From Pseudorhodoferax soli (lineage in GTDB: Bacteria; Pseudomonadota; Gammaproteobacteria; Burkholderiales; Burkholderiaceae_C), in the NCBI RefSeq assembly GCF_003337555.1, contig NZ_QPJK01000002.1, forward strand, positions 620,001 to 684,000: a DNA stretch of 64,000 bases, read 5' to 3'. Positions 17,637-25,875 of this stretch are shown here, piece after piece; the stretch's first letter is position 1; every line of letters begins with the position of its first letter. Below the pieces are notes generated by a model. It did not search any database. It had not been told where the DNA came from and worked only from the letters and a program-made list of their open reading frames with translations. The translations under genes and the position numbers were made by a program.

Positions 17637-18229
17637 GGCGTCGCCTCCTGTGCAACGAGCCTGCGCACGGCCTCCAGGCTGCCGCGAAGCGTGCGGCCGC
17701 GCGTATCGGGCTTGAGCGCGCCGCGCAGGTCTCCCAGATCGTGCACCAGCAGGTGCACGCCGATGGTCTCGCCAAGCTCGGGGCACTGGCTCTGCAGGCT
17801 CAAAGCCTCGACGGGATCGCCGCGGAAACCCGGCACGGTGCTGGGCTCGTAGCGCACGCCGCGGTCGATCAGCAGGATCTCGGTGGACTTGGAGTCGTCG
17901 CAGAACAGCTGCAGGTAGATGTCGGACCGGCGCGTGGCCGTGCCATGCCAGACGGCACCCGCCAGGTGCGGGCGGAAGGGCTCCAGCCGCTCCATCCAGG
18001 TCAGCGCCAGCCGGCGCAGTGCGGCCAGTTCCCGCGGCTGGGTGTCGGCGCAGAAGACGGCGATGTGCTCGCGCACAGCGTCTTCCAGTTCATCGTTGCC
18101 CGGCAACCGCGCGCGCGAGCCCAGGCCCAGCTGCTGAACGGCGCGCCGCTTGGCGGCACCCCACTCCAACCCGTCGTCGACCACCATGCGCGCCGCAACG
18201 GCCGCAATCTCAGCACTTGCGTTGTCCAT
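17633..18229 (-). CDS. Conserved protein of unknown function, nucleotidyltransferase-like motif
   Basis: 198-residue soluble protein, mainly found next to mpl in Comamonadaceae, where it is often labelled a UDP-N-acetylmuramate-alanine ligase. No Mur-ligase P-loop or ligase domain is present, so that label is not supported. Residues ~91-105 (GAVWHGTATRRSDIYL) resemble the hG-G/S...SD-x-D/Y motif of minimal nucleotidyltransferases, with a later Asp in EILLID, but the second Asp is replaced by Tyr. It could be a degenerate NTase fold. It overlaps the TlpA-like gene by 4 nt and is divergent from mpl. Confidence 0.7.
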   Translation of the reverse strand: MDNASAEIAAVAARMVVDDGLEWGAAKRRAVQQLGLGSRARLPGNDELEDAVREHIAVFCADTQPRELAALRRLALTWMERLEPFRPHLAGAVWHGTATRRSDIYLQLFCDDSKSTEILLIDRGVRYEPSTVPGFRGDPVEALSLQSQCPELGETIGVHLLVHDLGDLRGALKPDTRGRTLRGSLEAVRRLVAQEATP

Positions 18230-18272
18230 GGACAGATTGTGCGCCCCACCCGAACAGCCCCTGCGCCACTCC

Positions 18273-18278
18273 TAGAAT
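18273..18278 (+). promoter_or_regulatory. Candidate -10 element (TAGAAT) for mpl
   Basis: TAGAAT ends 6 nt before the mpl ATG at 18285, and there is no Shine-Dalgarno sequence. The whole divergent gap is 55 bp, so the promoter must be here. If this is the -10, mpl mRNA is leaderless. The -35 region is not convincing. Confidence 0.45.
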
Positions 18279-18284
18279 CCCGCG

Positions 18285-19682
18285 ATGCACATCCATATCC
18301 TCGGCATCTGCGGCACCTTCATGGGCGGCCTGGCGGCGCTCGCGCGCAGCGCAGGCCACCGCGTGACCGGCTGCGATGCCGGTGTCTACCCTCCCATGAG
18401 CGAGCAGTTGCGGGCGCTCGGCATCGATTTGATCGAAGGCTTCGGCGCGGACCAGTTGGCCCTGGCGCCCGATGTCTTCGTCGTCGGCAACGTCGTGTCG
18501 CGGGCCCGGCTGGCCGACGGCACACCCAAATTCCCGCTCATGGAGGCCATCCTCGATGCGGGCGCGGCCTATACCAGCGGCCCGCAATGGCTGGCCGAGC
18601 ACATCCTGCGGGGCCGCCATGTCCTGGCGGTCGCCGGCACGCACGGCAAGACCACCACGACCTCGATGCTGGCCTGGGTGCTCGAATGCGCCGGCCTGAA
18701 CCCGGGCTTTCTGGTCGGCGGCGTGCCGCTGAACTTCGGCATTTCGGCGCGGCTCGGCGCGGGTGACGGCTGCTTCGTGATCGAGGCCGACGAGTACGAC
18801 ACGGCCTTCTTCGACAAGCGCAGCAAGTTCGTGCATTACCGCCCGCGCACGGCCGTGCTGAACAACCTGGAGTTCGACCACGCCGACATCTTCGACGACC
18901 TGGCCGCCATCGAACGCCAGTTCCACCACCTGGTGCGCACCGTGCCCGGCCAGGGGCGCGTGGTCGTCAACGCCGGGGAAGCCAGCCTCGGCCGCGTCCT
19001 GGCCCAGGGCTGTTGGAGCGAGACCGTGGGTTTCGGCGCGGGCGGGCGCTTCACGGCCGAAGGCACGGCCGAGCGCTTCAGCGTGCACGACCAGGGCCGG
19101 CCAGTGGCAGAGGTGCATTGGGCGCTGTCGGGCCTGCACAACCGGATGAACGCGCTGGCAGCCATCGCTGCGGCTGAACACCTGGGCGTGGCGCCCGCGG
19201 TGGCGGCCGAGGCGCTGCAGCGCTTCGAGAACGTGCGCCGGCGCATGGAACTGCGCGGCGAAGTCGCGGCCAACGGCGAGACGGTGCGTGTCTACGACGA
19301 CTTCGCCCACCACCCCACGGCCATCCGCACCACGGTGGACGGCCTGCGCGCGCAGATCGGCCCGGCCGGCGGTCGCATCCTGGCCATCTTCGAGCCGCGC
19401 AGCAACACCATGAAGCTGGGCAGCATGAGCGCCAAGCTGCCGTGGAGCCTGGCGTCGGCCGATCTGGCGTTTTGCCACGCGGCCGGGCTGGGCTGGGACC
19501 CGCGCGAGGCCCTGGCCGAGATGGGCACGCGCCTGCAGGTGGCCGACAGCATCGACGAGCTGCTCGCCCAGGTGCTGGCCGCCGTGCGGCCTGGCGACCA
19601 CCTGCTGTGCATGAGCAACGGCGGCTTCGGCGGCGTGCACGCCCGCCTGCTCGACGCGCTCAAGGCGCGCTTCGCTCAGTAG
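18285..19682 (+). CDS. mpl: UDP-MurNAc:L-alanyl-gamma-D-glutamyl-meso-DAP ligase Mpl
   Basis: 465-residue Mur-ligase-fold enzyme that reattaches recycled tripeptide to UDP-MurNAc. Features: MHIHILGICGTFMGG N-terminus (the Mpl variant of the MurC GxGGxxM nucleotide loop), P-loop [37 protein letters not shown] and the C-terminal FEPRSNTM. The FDKRSKF and RSNTM motifs distinguish Mpl from MurC, which is also present in the window. It works downstream of AmpD in recycling. It ends 7 nt inside the convergent small gene. Confidence 0.95.
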   Translation: MHIHILGICGTFMGGLAALARSAGHRVTGCDAGVYPPMSEQLRALGIDLIEGFGADQLALAPDVFVVGNVVSRARLADGTPKFPLMEAILDAGAAYTSGPQWLAEHILRGRHVLAVAGTHGKTTTTSMLAWVLECAGLNPGFLVGGVPLNFGISARLGAGDGCFVIEADEYDTAFFDKRSKFVHYRPRTAVLNNLEFDHADIFDDLAAIERQFHHLVRTVPGQGRVVVNAGEASLGRVLAQGCWSETVGFGAGGRFTAEGTAERFSVHDQGRPVAEVHWALSGLHNRMNALAAIAAAEHLGVAPAVAAEALQRFENVRRRMELRGEVAANGETVRVYDDFAHHPTAIRTTVDGLRAQIGPAGGRILAIFEPRSNTMKLGSMSAKLPWSLASADLAFCHAAGLGWDPREALAEMGTRLQVADSIDELLAQVLAAVRPGDHLLCMSNGGFGGVHARLLDALKARFAQ

Positions 19683-19987
19683 CTGACGGTCAGCTGGTCC
19701 AGGTCGAGCCGCACGACCGGCTTGGCCAGGGCCGCGCTCGCGGCACGCGCAAAGCGCGCGAACCACTGCGGATCGGCGAGCAGTTCGGGCCCGGCGGCGC
19801 GCGCGATCGCGATCAGCTTGTCGGCCAGCAGCACCTTGCCGGTGGCACGCAGGGGCTCGCATTCCAACTGCACGAACTGCGTGTCCAGCCAGCTGCGCGC
19901 CTGCTCCTGCGGCATGGGCGCGGCATCCTCGAGATCGAAACGCAGCTCCTGGCCACCGGCCAGCCGCACGGACACTTCACTGCGCAT
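19676..19987 (-). CDS. Small conserved protein of unknown function
   Basis: 103-residue acidic, soluble protein without recognisable motif (MRSEVSVRLAGGQELRFDLE, then helical). The ATG at 19987 is chosen over a TTG four codons upstream because a GGGGGAAG purine tract lies just before it. Its stop overlaps the mpl stop by 7 nt in convergent orientation. Its codon usage matches the neighbours, so it is likely real. Confidence 0.65.
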   Translation of the reverse strand: MRSEVSVRLAGGQELRFDLEDAAPMPQEQARSWLDTQFVQLECEPLRATGKVLLADKLIAIARAAGPELLADPQWFARFARAASAALAKPVVRLDLDQLTVSY

Positions 19988-20053
19988 GGCTTCCCCCAAA
20001 AGCCTTCAGCATCGCCGCGGCACCGGGCCGCGGCAATCGACGCAAACCCCACT

Positions 20054-21181
20054 TCAGGATGAGGTGGCCGCAGCCCGGCGCTTCGCCACGGCCCGGGCCA
20101 GGGTCTCCAGCACATCGACCGAAGGCTCCCAGCCCAGGCAGGCATCGGTGATGCTCTTGCCGTAGGCCAGCGCGCGCACGTCGTCCTTGCCCGGCGTGAA
20201 CTTCTGCGCGCCGGCCACAAGGTGGCTTTCCACCATCACCCCGAACACCTGGCGCGAGCCACCGGCGATCTGGGCCGCGATGTCGCCCGCCACCTCGGTC
20301 TGCTTCTCGTGCTGCTTGCTGCTGTTGGCGTGGCTGCAATCCACCATGAGCTTGGGCTGCATGCCCGCCGCCTCCAGCTCCTTGCAGGCAGCAGCCACGC
20401 TGGCGGCGTCGTAGTTGGGGGCCTTGCCGCCGCGCAGGATCACATGGCAATCCTTGTTGCCGTTGGTCTGCACGATGGCGACCTGGCCGTTCTTGTGCAC
20501 CGACAGGAAGTGGTGACCGCGCGCAGCCGCCTGTATGGCGTCGGTGGCGATCCGGATGTTGCCGTCCGTGCCGTTCTTGAAGCCGATCGGTGCCGACAGG
20601 CCCGAGGCCAGCTCGCGATGGACCTGGCTTTCGGTGGTGCGCGCGCCGATCGCACCCCAGGCGATCAGGTCGCCGATGTACTGCGGTGAGATCACATCCA
20701 GAAACTCACTGCCGGCCGGCAGGCCGAGCCGGTTGATGTCGATCAACAGCTGCCGCGCGATGCGCAGTCCTTCGTCGATGCGGTAGCTCTCGTCCAGGTA
20801 GGGATCGTTGATCAAACCCTTCCAACCCACGGTGGTGCGCGGCTTCTCGAAGTAGACCCGCATGACGATCTCCAGGTCGTCGGCGTATTTGTCGCGCAAG
20901 GGCTTCAGGCGCCGCGCGTACTCCAGTGCAGCGGCCGGGTCGTGGATCGAACACGGTCCGATGACCACCAGCAGGCGGTCGTCCTGGCCGGCCATGATGT
21001 CGTGGATGCGCCCGCGGGTGCGGCCGATCAGCGCCTCGACCGGCGTCCCGCGGATCGGGAAGAAGCGGATCAAGTGTTCGGGAGGCGGGAGCACGTTGAT
21101 GTCCTTGATGCGTTCGTCGTCGGTCTGGCTGGTCTTGTCGACGGTCGCGTACCAGGCGTCTGGGGTCTGTTGCGTGCTCAT
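20054..21181 (-). CDS. aroG: 3-deoxy-7-phosphoheptulonate (DAHP) synthase, class I
   Basis: 375-residue AroF/G/H-type enzyme that condenses PEP and erythrose-4-phosphate, the entry to aromatic amino acid synthesis. Family blocks visible: LLVVIGPCSIHDP, RVYFEKPRTTVGWKGLINDP, GARTTESQ, GFKNGTDG, HVILRGGKAPNY and MVDCSHAN. The ATG at 21181 has AGGAAG at a good distance. Upstream lies an aromatic leader peptide and an intrinsic terminator, showing regulation by transcription attenuation. Which of the aromatic amino acids inhibits the enzyme cannot be read from the sequence; the symbol aroG is approximate. Confidence 0.96.
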   Translation of the reverse strand: MSTQQTPDAWYATVDKTSQTDDERIKDINVLPPPEHLIRFFPIRGTPVEALIGRTRGRIHDIMAGQDDRLLVVIGPCSIHDPAAALEYARRLKPLRDKYADDLEIVMRVYFEKPRTTVGWKGLINDPYLDESYRIDEGLRIARQLLIDINRLGLPAGSEFLDVISPQYIGDLIAWGAIGARTTESQVHRELASGLSAPIGFKNGTDGNIRIATDAIQAAARGHHFLSVHKNGQVAIVQTNGNKDCHVILRGGKAPNYDAASVAAACKELEAAGMQPKLMVDCSHANSSKQHEKQTEVAGDIAAQIAGGSRQVFGVMVESHLVAGAQKFTPGKDDVRALAYGKSITDACLGWEPSVDVLETLARAVAKRRAAATSS

Positions 21182-21215
21182 GGTCTCTTCCTGTGGTTGT
21201 GAAATCGTTGGGGCC

Positions 21216-21250
21216 AAAAAAAACCGCCGGTCCTTGCGGTACCGGCGGTT
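21216..21250 (-). terminator. Attenuator terminator upstream of DAHP synthase
   Basis: On the minus strand AACCGCCGGT (21250-21241) pairs perfectly with ACCGGCGGTT (21231-21222), 9-nt loop, followed directly by a run of T through 21216 (8 Ts in total with the stem end). It lies 25 nt after the leader-peptide stop and 34 nt before the aroG start. The leader sequence CCGGCGG at 21300-21294 can pair with the same 5' arm, forming an antiterminator. Confidence 0.92.
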
Positions 21251-21274
21251 CTTGGAGGTTCTGTCGTCTGCTGT

Positions 21275-21349
21275 TTACGCGCGCGCCTCTCGTCCGCCGG
21301 ATTCCGGGAACCAAAAGTAGGCAAAGTAAAAGGCGCGGGAGGCAGACAT
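21275..21349 (-). CDS. Aromatic leader peptide controlling DAHP synthase
   Basis: 24-residue peptide starting MSASRA, with the cluster FYFAYFWF (four Phe, two Tyr and one Trp in eight residues), then PESGGREARA and TAA at 21277-21275. Such clusters occur by chance very rarely and are the mark of ribosome-mediated attenuation, where scarcity of charged tRNA-Phe, -Tyr or -Trp stalls the ribosome. The codons for Ser-Gly-Gly overlap the antiterminator strand. There is no Shine-Dalgarno; a TGTGCTAGAGT promoter-like sequence ends 8 nt before the ATG. Confidence 0.85.
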   Translation of the reverse strand: MSASRAFYFAYFWFPESGGREARA

Positions 21350-21357
21350 CGGGCGCG

Positions 21358-21363
21358 ACTCTA
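21358..21363 (-). promoter_or_regulatory. Candidate -10 (TAGAGT) of the aroG leader transcript
   Basis: TAGAGT with an upstream TG-N (TGTGCTAGAGT on the minus strand) fits an extended -10. The predicted start site is within about 1-2 nt of the leader ATG at 21349, which would make the leader peptide leaderless. No good -35 is seen. It overlaps the region just after the tldD stop. Confidence 0.4.
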
Positions 21364-21377
21364 GCACACCGATCGCA

Positions 21378-22850
21378 TCAGGCCGTGCCGCCGACCGTGA
21401 GGCCGTCGATGCGCAGCGTGGGCTGGCCCACGCCCACGGGCACGCTCTGGCCTTCCTTGCCGCAGGTGCCCACGCCCGAATCGAGCTTCATGTCGTTGCC
21501 GATCATGGACACGCGCGTCAGCGCGTCCGGGCCGTTGCCGACCAGCGTGGCGCCCTTGACCGGGTACTGGATCTTGCCGTTCTCGACCCAGAAGGCCTCG
21601 CTCGCGGAGAACACGAACTTGCCCGAGGTGATGTCGACCTGGCCACCGCCGAAGTTGCTGGCGTACAGGCCCTTCTTGATGCTGGCGATGATCTCGGCCG
21701 GCTCCCTGTCGCCACCCAGCATGTAGGTGTTGGTCATGCGCGGCATCGGGATGTGGGCGTAGCTCTCGCGCCGGCCGTTGCCGGTTGGCTTGGTCTTCAT
21801 GAGGCGCGCGTTCATCGCGTCCTGGATGTAGCCCTTGAGGATGCCGTCCTCGATCAGCACGTTGCGCTGGCTGGTGTTGCCCTCGTCATCGACGTTGAGC
21901 GAGCCGCGGCGGTCGGCGATCGTGCCGTCGTCCAGCACCGTCACGCCCTTGGCGGCCACGCGCTGGCCGATGCGCCCGCTGAAGGCGCTCGATCCCTTGC
22001 GGTTGAAGTCGCCTTCCAGCCCGTGGCCGATGGCCTCGTGCAGCAGGATGCCGGGCCAGCCGGCGCCCAGCACCACCGTCATCTCGCCAGCCGGCGCCGG
22101 GCGCGCTTCCAGGTTGGTCAGCGCGGCCTGCACGGCCTGGTCCACATATTCGTCGATGCGTGCTGAATCGAAGTAGGCCAGGCCGAAGCGGCCACCGCCG
22201 CCGCTGGAGCCGACCTCGCGGCGCGTCTGGCCGCCCACCTGGGCCTCGGCGATCACGGTCACGGACAGGCGCACCAACGGGCGCACGTCGGCCGCCAGCG
22301 TGCCGTCGGCGCGCGCCACCAGCACCACGTCGTATTCGCTCGCCAGCCCCGCCATGACCTGCACCACCCGCGGGTCCTTGGCACGCGCGCGCTGCTCCAC
22401 CTGTTCGAGCAGCTTGACCTTGGCCGTGCTGTCCAGCGTGGCGATGGGGTCCAGGCCGTCGTACAGCGAGCGGCTGCGGGCGATCTTTTGCGCAGGCACC
22501 TTGGCGCGCTTGTTCTGCGCAGCGGAAGAGATCGCGCGCACGGTGCGCGCGGCGTCCAGCAGCGAAGCCTCGGAGATGTCGTCGGAATAGGCGAAGGCCG
22601 TCTTCTCGCCGCTGACCGCGCGCACGCCCACGCCCTGGTCGATGCTGAAGGAGCCGGTCTTGACGATGCCCTCCTCCAGGCTCCAGCCCTCGCTGCGCGT
22701 GTACTGGAAGTACAGGTCGGCATCGTCGACCTTGTGCGCCTGGATCTCGGCCAGCGCGCGCTGCAGGTGCGCGGGCGTGAGGCCGAAGGGATCGAGCAGC
22801 AGTTGCTGGGCGGTGGCGATGCGGGCCAGGGTGGGTTCGCGGGAGATCAT
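21378..22850 (-). CDS. tldD: TldD metalloprotease subunit
   Basis: 490-residue subunit of the TldD/TldE(PmbA) peptidase, which trims peptides such as modified antibacterial peptides and CcdA antitoxin. The zinc-binding helix HEAIGH starts at His271 within LLHEAIGHGLEGDF, and the later GTCGKEGQSVPVGVGQP segment provides the third ligand region. Length is normal for TldD. The start ATG at 22850 gives a typical N-terminus. No tldE is seen in the window. Confidence 0.95.
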   Translation of the reverse strand: MISREPTLARIATAQQLLLDPFGLTPAHLQRALAEIQAHKVDDADLYFQYTRSEGWSLEEGIVKTGSFSIDQGVGVRAVSGEKTAFAYSDDISEASLLDAARTVRAISSAAQNKRAKVPAQKIARSRSLYDGLDPIATLDSTAKVKLLEQVEQRARAKDPRVVQVMAGLASEYDVVLVARADGTLAADVRPLVRLSVTVIAEAQVGGQTRREVGSSGGGGRFGLAYFDSARIDEYVDQAVQAALTNLEARPAPAGEMTVVLGAGWPGILLHEAIGHGLEGDFNRKGSSAFSGRIGQRVAAKGVTVLDDGTIADRRGSLNVDDEGNTSQRNVLIEDGILKGYIQDAMNARLMKTKPTGNGRRESYAHIPMPRMTNTYMLGGDREPAEIIASIKKGLYASNFGGGQVDITSGKFVFSASEAFWVENGKIQYPVKGATLVGNGPDALTRVSMIGNDMKLDSGVGTCGKEGQSVPVGVGQPTLRIDGLTVGGTA

Positions 22851-22888
22851 CGGGCCATTCTAGGAGTCCGCCGATCGCCGCGCCGCCG

Positions 22889-24043
22889 TCAGGTCTGCAA
22901 GAGGCGCTTCGATTTGGCGATGGACATCAGGATGCCCAGGCCCATGCCCAGCGTGACCATGGCCGTGCCGCCATAGCTCACGAAAGGCAGCGGAACGCCC
23001 ACCACCGGCAGCATGCCGCTGACCATGCCCATGTTGACGAAGGCGTAGGTGAAGAAGATGAGCGTGACGGCCCCGGCCAGCAGGCGCGAGAACAGCGTGG
23101 GCGCCTCCAGTGCGATGACCAGGCCGCGCAGGATCAGGAACACGAAGGCCAGGATCAGGAAGCCGTTGCCCAGCAGGCCGAATTCCTCCGAGTAGGCCGC
23201 GAAGATGAAGTCGGTGGTGCGTTCGGGGATGAACTCCAGGTGCGTCTGCGTGCCCTGCATGAAGCCCTTGCCGAACACACCGCCCGAGCCGATCGCGATC
23301 ATGCCCTGCAAGATGTGGAAGCCCTTGCCCAGCGGATCGCGGGTGGGATCCATCAGCGTGCAGATGCGCTGCTGCTGGTACTCGCGCAGCACCACCCAGC
23401 GCACGCCGTCCTGGCACAGGTCGGACGAGAACCAGACCACAAGGCCGATGCCGATCACGCCCAGCAGCACGGGCGGCACGATGAGCCGCCAGGGCAGCCC
23501 GGCGAAGAAGATGACCGACATGCCCGCCGCCGCCACCAGGATGGAGGTGCCCAGGTCGGGCTGGTGCATGATCAGCAGCACCGGCACGGCCAGCAGCGCG
23601 AACGCCACGAGGAAGTCCAGGGGCTGGCGGTGTCCTTCGCGCCGCTGGAACCACCAGGCCAGCATCAGTGGCGTGGCGATCTTGAGGATCTCGCTGGGCT
23701 GGATCACCAAGCCGACATTGATCCAGCGCTGCGCACCCTTCTTGGTGATGCCGAAGAACTCCACGCCCAGCAACAGCACCACGCCCACCACGTAGACGGG
23801 CACGGCGAATTTCATGAGTTGCTGCGGCGGCACCTGGGCCACGACGAACAGGATGGCGCCGGCCAACAGCATGTTGCGGCCGTGGTCGACGAAGCGCGTG
23901 CCATGGTCGTAACCCGACGAGTACATCGCCAGCAGACCGGCCGCGCACAGCAGCAGCACGGCGCAGGCGAGCAGCGCATCGAAGCCGCGGAACAGCGGCA
24001 GCGCGCGGCGCCACAGCGGGGGATTGTCGAGAACAGCGGCCAT
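22889..24043 (-). CDS. rodA: Rod-shape peptidoglycan polymerase RodA
   Basis: 384-residue SEDS-family glycosyltransferase with about ten membrane helices that polymerises lipid II during elongation together with PBP2. Motifs: KKGAQRWINVG, QPSEILKI, HQPDLGTSI, PERTTDFIFAAYSEEFG and PLPFVSYGGTAM. The Asp in the PERTTDF loop is the catalytic-site Asp of the family. The start ATG at 24043 is chosen because the upstream in-frame extension is basic and not family-like. A second SEDS protein, FtsW, is in the dcw cluster. Confidence 0.93.
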   Translation of the reverse strand: MAAVLDNPPLWRRALPLFRGFDALLACAVLLLCAAGLLAMYSSGYDHGTRFVDHGRNMLLAGAILFVVAQVPPQQLMKFAVPVYVVGVVLLLGVEFFGITKKGAQRWINVGLVIQPSEILKIATPLMLAWWFQRREGHRQPLDFLVAFALLAVPVLLIMHQPDLGTSILVAAAGMSVIFFAGLPWRLIVPPVLLGVIGIGLVVWFSSDLCQDGVRWVVLREYQQQRICTLMDPTRDPLGKGFHILQGMIAIGSGGVFGKGFMQGTQTHLEFIPERTTDFIFAAYSEEFGLLGNGFLILAFVFLILRGLVIALEAPTLFSRLLAGAVTLIFFTYAFVNMGMVSGMLPVVGVPLPFVSYGGTAMVTLGMGLGILMSIAKSKRLLQT

Positions 24044-24133
24044 GGGGGAAGAAAAAATCCGAGGCCGGATTATCCGGCGCGCGCGGGCCGCGGCCCGCAT
24101 GGCACCGCGATCATCCGGCCCTTTGCCGGCCCA

Positions 24134-25666
24134 TCACCCGCCCAACACGCGGTTCTTTCCGGTGCGCTTGGCCAGGTACATGGCCGCATCGGCGCGCTTG
24201 AGTGCGTCGGCCATGGCCTCCTCTTCGCCCAACTGGGCCACGCCTGCGCTGAAGGTGATCAGCACCTTGTCCTTGCCATTGAGGAAGTAGCGCGTGGTCA
24301 GTTCGCGCTGCAATCGCGTGAGGATGGCGATGGCGTCGGCCAACACGGTGTCGGGCAGCACGATCACGAACTCCTCGCCGCCGTAGCGGGCGAGCGAATC
24401 CTGTGGCCGGATCGCCATGCGCGCCACCTCGGTCAGGTGCAGCAGGGCCTTGTCGCCCGCGTCGTGGCCGAGCTGGTCGTTCAGGCGCTTGAAGTTGTCC
24501 ACGTCCAGCAGCGACACACACAGCGCCTGGCTCTTGCGCCGGGCCGAGGCCACCTCGCGTTGCAGGGTCTCGTCCAGGCCGCGGCGGTTCAGCACGCCGG
24601 TCAGCGCGTCGTGGCGGGCCAGCGCGCTCACCCGGTCCAGCTCCACATGCAGCTGGACGATCTGCGCCTCGGCCTCCTGGGTCTTGGCCCGCATGGCCTG
24701 CAGCTCGTCGCGCGAGTGCACGGTGTCGCGCGCCATCGCGCGCGTGGCGCTGATGGCCTCCTGCAGCACCGGGCCCAGTTCCTCGAGCGTCGTTGCCTGC
24801 TCGATCTGCCGCGCGCACTGCTCGATCTTGGCGTGGTAGGTGCTGCTGGTTTCCGTCATCAGCGAGAGGCGGTCGACGAAGGTGGCCAGCAGCTGGCGCA
24901 TCTGCAGCTGCGCCTCGTAGGCGCGGCCCTTGGCCTCGGTCTGCTTGAAGATGACGTCTTTGAGCCGGCGCTCCACGTCGTCGAGCCGGCGCAGGTTCAG
25001 CGGCGGCGTGGCGGCGCTGCGCAGCGCGTCGATCTGGCCGCGCATCCAGCGGTCGTCCATGCACAGCTCGCCGATGTTCTCGAACACCAGGTTCAGCAGG
25101 TTCAGCAGGCCGTTGCGGATCTCGGCCTGGTCCTCGGCCGCGAAGGACAGCCGAAGCGCGTAGTTGCCCAGCACCGAGCGCGCGTCGCGCAACTGCAGCT
25201 GCGGCCGGCGCAGCAGCTGCAGCACGTCGACAGTCTGTTCAGCAAAGCGCGCATCCTCCTTGCCCAGGGCCGGCTGCGCGCATTCGATCAGCCGCGCCAC
25301 CTGCTCCAGCACCAGGGCGGTGGTCGCATCCGGGTCCGCGCCGCCGCTTGCCGGCTCCAGCGCGGCGAAGGAAGAAGGCCCGACTGCAAAGCCGCCGTAG
25401 GCCACCAGCGCGGCCTCGACCTTGTCCCAGCTGCGCTGGCCGATGGCCGACTCCAGCAGCCCCAGCTGCTTCTCCTGGCCGGGGTTGCGCGCCGGCATGG
25501 CGGCCGCGATCTGGCGCAGCGATTCGAACGGGAAGTGGGCCGGTGGCAGCGTGCCCGCGACCTCGTGGTACAGCGTCTGGTAGTTCTCGGGCGTGGGCGG
25601 CAGGCGCTTCTCCGCCAGCCGCTTGAAGGCTTCTCTGGCGATTTCGCTGGGCGATCGGTCGAGCAT
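24134..25666 (-). CDS. Diguanylate cyclase (GGDEF) with long helical N-terminus
   Basis: 510-residue protein. Residues ~1-330 are a mostly helical, coiled-coil-like region without membrane segments, and ~340-510 a GGDEF domain with the active-site motif Gly-Gly-Glu-Glu-Phe at 429-433 (RYGGEEFVIVLPD) and HDALTGVLNRRGL before it. The intact motif suggests an active enzyme making cyclic di-GMP in the cytoplasm. No RxxD inhibitory site is evident. The ATG at 25666 is the first that fits; a longer frame reaches into the ABC-transporter promoter region. Confidence 0.88.
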   Translation of the reverse strand: MLDRSPSEIAREAFKRLAEKRLPPTPENYQTLYHEVAGTLPPAHFPFESLRQIAAAMPARNPGQEKQLGLLESAIGQRSWDKVEAALVAYGGFAVGPSSFAALEPASGGADPDATTALVLEQVARLIECAQPALGKEDARFAEQTVDVLQLLRRPQLQLRDARSVLGNYALRLSFAAEDQAEIRNGLLNLLNLVFENIGELCMDDRWMRGQIDALRSAATPPLNLRRLDDVERRLKDVIFKQTEAKGRAYEAQLQMRQLLATFVDRLSLMTETSSTYHAKIEQCARQIEQATTLEELGPVLQEAISATRAMARDTVHSRDELQAMRAKTQEAEAQIVQLHVELDRVSALARHDALTGVLNRRGLDETLQREVASARRKSQALCVSLLDVDNFKRLNDQLGHDAGDKALLHLTEVARMAIRPQDSLARYGGEEFVIVLPDTVLADAIAILTRLQRELTTRYFLNGKDKVLITFSAGVAQLGEEEAMADALKRADAAMYLAKRTGKNRVLGG

Positions 25667-25875
25667 GGAGCGACGGGCAAGCAAGTCGAAAGCGGGACGT
25701 TGGGTGCACTGGAGGGGCCCGCGATCGTACCCAATTCGGCACCCGGCATCCAATTTGTGTGTACAAGCAACAGCTTCGGGGGCTTAAACGTCGAGAAAGG
25801 GGCGCTTGCGCAAACGCAAATAGCCGTCGTACGCCGCGCTGGCCACACTGCGGCCACAACGCGAGGAGACGACCC
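25667..25875. promoter_or_regulatory. Divergent promoter region, diguanylate cyclase / ABC transporter
   Basis: 209-bp gap. It contains TTGCG(4)CGCAA at 25806-25819, a 5-bp inverted repeat, and a looser TTGT...ACAA palindrome near 25755-25766. Either could be an operator for the transporter operon. No clear -35/-10 pair was identified. Confidence 0.35.

Noticed and set aside
17633-18229. UDP-N-acetylmuramate-alanine ligase
   Set aside because: No Mur-ligase P-loop or domain and only 198 residues; the label appears to derive from the mpl neighbour.
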